NCBI GenBank assembly: GCA_963578605.1
Contig: CAUZEA010000112.1
Location: 1-16,592, forward strand
DNA from: JAKVCB01 sp963578605
GTDB taxonomy: Bacteria > Planctomycetota > Planctomycetia > Pirellulales > Lacipirellulaceae
Direction: 5' to 3'
Length of the DNA stretch: 16,592 nt
A model generated the notes under the pieces. That model searched no databases and was not told the origin of the DNA. It saw only the letters and a list, made by a program, of their open reading frames with translations. The first letter of the stretch is position 1, and each line of letters starts with the position of its first letter. A program made the translations under genes and the position numbers. Below are positions 15,301 to 16,592 of the stretch, in pieces.

Positions 15301-16592
15301 GTCAACCATACGCCAAATGCCGTCACTAACGACTGGTATCCGCTCTCTTACGCAACCGGGTTTGAATCCACACCCAACCTGCTCACTTCACTAGTAACCT
15401 ACGACAGCGGGGACAACGCCCATGTTCGCTATACCAATTCCCAAAAAACGGGGGCAGAACTGAAGGTCGAAGAAGATACGACCTATGACCCCGAGGTAAA
15501 CCATACGACCGAAACGGTTGCCTACCTGGCGATTGGTGGCCAGGGCAATCTCACCGTGCCCCCGCCCCCCCTTGTCATCGGTGAAGTCGGCCAGGTGACT
15601 GCATTGACGCATATGCCGCAAACGATCCTGCTTGACGGCGACTATGCATCCCCGGTTGTATTTGCCAATGCGGCCTCGATGTCCAGCCTCGAACCAGCGG
15701 TGGTCCGCGTAAGCGATATTCAATCGGACCGCTTTACGATGTACCTGGCTCACCCCTCCAATGGTGATGGTATCCACAACACCCCAGAGACAGTGACCTA
15801 CGTCGTACTCGAAGCCGGATCGTACCAGCTTGCCGGCGGTACCAAAATCACGGTCGGTGCAGTGGAAACCTCGGCCACGGTGGGTAACCGGATCTCGAAC
15901 TCTTGGGAATCTGTTACTTTTCCCACGCCCTTTGAATCGACCCCGGCGATTATGAGCCAGATTCAGTCAACCAACGGTGCGGATTATCTACAGACGCGCT
16001 ACCTGGCAACCTCTGGTTCCTCTTTTATTCTTGGCCTGGAACCACAAGAGTCGACCACCACGCAAGGCGTGGTCGAGACGGTTGGTTATTTGGCCATCGA
16101 TGCTGGTCCCGGAACGTGGAATGGCCTGCCCTATGAAGCGGGGATCTCTGGCAACGCCGTTACCGATTCGTGGTATCAACTCACCTATACCAGCACCTTC
16201 GAAGAAATCCCCAATTTATTGACGTCGCTTTCTACTTATGACAGCGGGGACAACGCCCACCTTCGCTATCAGAATTTGCTTGCCACCGGCGTGCAGCTAA
16301 AGGTCGAAGAAGACACAACGTACGACAGCGAGACACTGCATACCACCGAGGCGGTCACCTTTTTAGCAATCGCCGGTGAAGGGCTTCTGACAGCGGCCTT
16401 TTCGCTCTCTCCTCCGACGATCATCGCGTTTGAGCAAAACGGCCCTTCCGGGATATCGAATACCCTGGAGAGTCTTTCGTACACATTCGACAACGATGTT
16501 GTCGTTACGGTTGATGACCTGACTCTCAGGAATATCAGCACCGGAGGCGCTGCGGTGGATTTGACGGGCATTGGGTTCAATTACGATTCTGC
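12388..16592 (+). CDS. Giant exported protein: FG-GAP/VCBS repeats, ASPIC/UnbV, nine lectin-like modules; 3' end outside window
   Basis: The frame is open from ATG 12388 to the right edge (1401 codons plus 2 nt). After an Arg-rich leader comes ALESLEQRCLLSF (about residues 46-58), the planctomycete LEPR-like export-associated segment. Seven acidic calcium-binding loops of the FG-GAP/VCBS type follow at residues 66, 102, 151, 211, 264, 331 and 385 (for example DYDNDGYLDLY), consistent with a seven-bladed propeller. Residues about 406-498 form an ASPIC/UnbV domain (NNWLKVTLRGDGSN, then SIGAVVRAEVNG and LHFGLGNYSG, ending DGTVVTLTAP). Residues 509-1342 are three 278-residue repeats. The last visible part, from 1343 (IIAFEQNG, LESLSYTFDNDV), resembles the beta domain that often precedes a C-terminal dockerin in planctomycete proteins. 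It should act outside the cytoplasm, probably in adhesion or polysaccharide binding; function is inferred from architecture. Ribosome-binding sequence is weak. Confidence 0.92.
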   Translation, partial: MAISSGTSWWYPWRTSSRARPGRHALARRPVSRYCRPLALESLEQRCLLSFTAVGSFGGSQASWADFDNDNWVDLYTDGMVYRNNNGTLTSFQSLGGGVWGDFNNDSFIDIYNFSSNMLYQNNGGTGFINVSPMLPDLSHLPSRHGAAFGDFTGDGFLDLYVGGYEGNGYYPDVLMVNNGGQSFDIAWTQSNDAVITVGNPRPARGVHPFDYDEDGDLDIYVSNYRLEPNPLWENDGEGNITDVSNTTGSTGGYGHTIGSAIGDLDNDGHLDIFVGNFSHDPPFAPQPGARFLRNTGPSGDYNFEQMLDWDYHGDNRSEWQESYASGSLADYDNDGYLDLYFTTVYGGDNARLYRNNGGVWNFNNVTSSEGLAGQPTTYQAAWADYDNDGDVDLITGGTLYRNDTTGNNWLKVTLRGDGSNVSTTSIGAVVRAEVNGQTLTRQVDGGSGQGNQNDQTLHFGLGNYSGSVPLEITWLDGTVVTLTAPANQHFEYSYGGSGLEDTVLYDIGEVGRITNLTHNAQTVTLDRSYKNPVVFAQSPSNNESQPAVARVSNVQSNQFTIALAESSDGNTTHASEMVTYVVVEAGRYTLGNGTELEVGLVNTAKTVGNRMSNSWESVSFSESFSETPVILTQIQTTNGSDFLSTRYLATSSSSFLFGLEQEELMSTPGAEETVGYLAIDRGTGSWNSMKYDAGSTANAVTDALYDHSFATSFATPPALLTSLATYDSGDNGHVRFDNLTEIGVQLKVEEDQSYDSETTHTTEVVDYLAIGGDGTLTAQVPQLPVGEVGQITDLTHNHQTISLNRTYTDPVVFAQSASSNDSQPAVVRIRDVQDDQFTIFLAEPSNQGSSHGSETVSYVVLEAGKHRLSNGTWLEVGTVSTSKTVGNRMTNSWEAVNFETSFSETPVILSQVQTNNGADLLQTRYLATSGSSVLLALEQQESTTTSSPEEIIGYLAIEPGSGTWSGMRYEVNHTPNAVTNDWYPLSYATGFESTPNLLTSLVTYDSGDNAHVRYTNSQKTGAELKVEEDTTYDPEVNHTTETVAYLAIGGQGNLTVPPPPLVIGEVGQVTALTHMPQTILLDGDYASPVVFANAASMSSLEPAVVRVSDIQSDRFTMYLAHPSNGDGIHNTPETVTYVVLEAGSYQLAGGTKITVGAVETSATVGNRISNSWESVTFPTPFESTPAIMSQIQSTNGADYLQTRYLATSGSSFILGLEPQESTTTQGVVETVGYLAIDAGPGTWNGLPYEAGISGNAVTDSWYQLTYTSTFEEIPNLLTSLSTYDSGDNAHLRYQNLLATGVQLKVEEDTTYDSETLHTTEAVTFLAIAGEGLLTAAFSLSPPTIIAFEQNGPSGISNTLESLSYTFDNDVVVTVDDLTLRNISTGGAAVDLTGIGFNYDS
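13912..14745 (+). repeat. Lectin-like triple-module repeat, copy 1
   Basis: Residues 509-786 of the giant protein. Three related modules occur in order: A (99 residues, starting GEVGRITNLTHN), B (96 residues from nt 14209, starting VGNRMSNSWESVSF) and C (83 residues, with LLTSLATYDSGDNGHVRF). Each ends in a similar strand pattern, E-x-V-x-Y-x-x-x-E/D-G or HTTEVVDYLAIGG. The spacing of an F-x-x-P-x-V strand, an R-x-x-x-V strand and an aromatic E-rich strand recalls H-type lectin domains. Confidence 0.85.
14746..15579 (+). repeat. Lectin-like triple-module repeat, copy 2
   Basis: Residues 787-1064, beginning GEVGQITDLTHN, with module lengths A 99, B 96 and C 83, the same as copy 1. The end is a proline-rich linker (LTVPPPPLVI) encoded by a C-rich tract. 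Module B and module C share long identical nucleotide blocks with copy 3, for example around 15160-15185. Confidence 0.85.
15580..16413 (+). repeat. Lectin-like triple-module repeat, copy 3
   Basis: Residues 1065-1342, beginning GEVGQVTALTHM. Module A is one residue longer (100), B is again 96, and C is slightly shorter before a different downstream domain begins near residue 1343. Module A has lost the Q-S-P/A-S-x-N segment seen in copies 1 and 2 (it reads NAASMSS), making it the most diverged A module. Confidence 0.82.

Noticed and set aside
15557..15571. C-rich tract in the giant gene as a phase-variation site.
   Set aside because: The uninterrupted run is only about seven bases and encodes a natural proline linker between repeats; there is no sign of a frameshift.

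Overview
The window looks like a chromosomal segment of a planctomycete, most likely of the Pirellulales type. The clues are two secreted proteins that begin with a planctomycete-style LEPR-like segment (ESLEDRLVMS and ESLEQRCLLS), a protein combining FG-GAP/VCBS repeats with an ASPIC/UnbV domain, mostly weak Shine-Dalgarno sequences, moderate GC content, and monocistronic genes scattered among long spacers. No rRNA, tRNA, CRISPR array or transposase was found.

Region by region. (1) 1-1895, minus strand: the 5' part of a secreted subtilisin-like (S8) protease with PPC-like beta modules; its C-terminus lies beyond the left edge. (2) 1896-2373: a divergent promoter region. (3) 2374-3720: a class I dihydroorotase of the subfamily with a Gln in place of the first metal-site His. 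(4) 3932-4507: the tRNA hydroxylase MiaE. (5) 4952-8076: a membrane-lipid block of btaA and btaB (overlapping by 62 nt), followed by a GT-B/GT28-like glycosyltransferase. The first two should make the phosphorus-free betaine lipid DGTS from diacylglycerol and S-adenosylmethionine. The third is a good candidate for a second, sugar-headed lipid, but that is inference. (6) 8357-11858: a loose same-strand group of sugar phosphate isomerase/epimerase family protein, D-2-hydroxyacid dehydrogenase and mandelate-racemase-type enolase superfamily enzyme, probably for catabolism of a sugar or sugar acid. (7) 12388-16592: the first 1401 codons of a giant surface or secreted protein that runs off the right edge. 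It has seven calcium-binding FG-GAP-type loops, an ASPIC/UnbV domain, and three head-to-tail copies of a 278-residue unit. Each unit is made of three related modules, giving nine H-type-lectin-like modules in all.

The most unusual items are the nine-module array fused to a seven-loop propeller, the bta plus glycosyltransferase lipid block, and three RNA- or operator-like inverted repeats: upstream of btaA, upstream of the enolase-superfamily gene, and in the leader of the giant gene. None of the enzyme families is new. The array architecture and the RNA-like structures are the best candidates for something undescribed.
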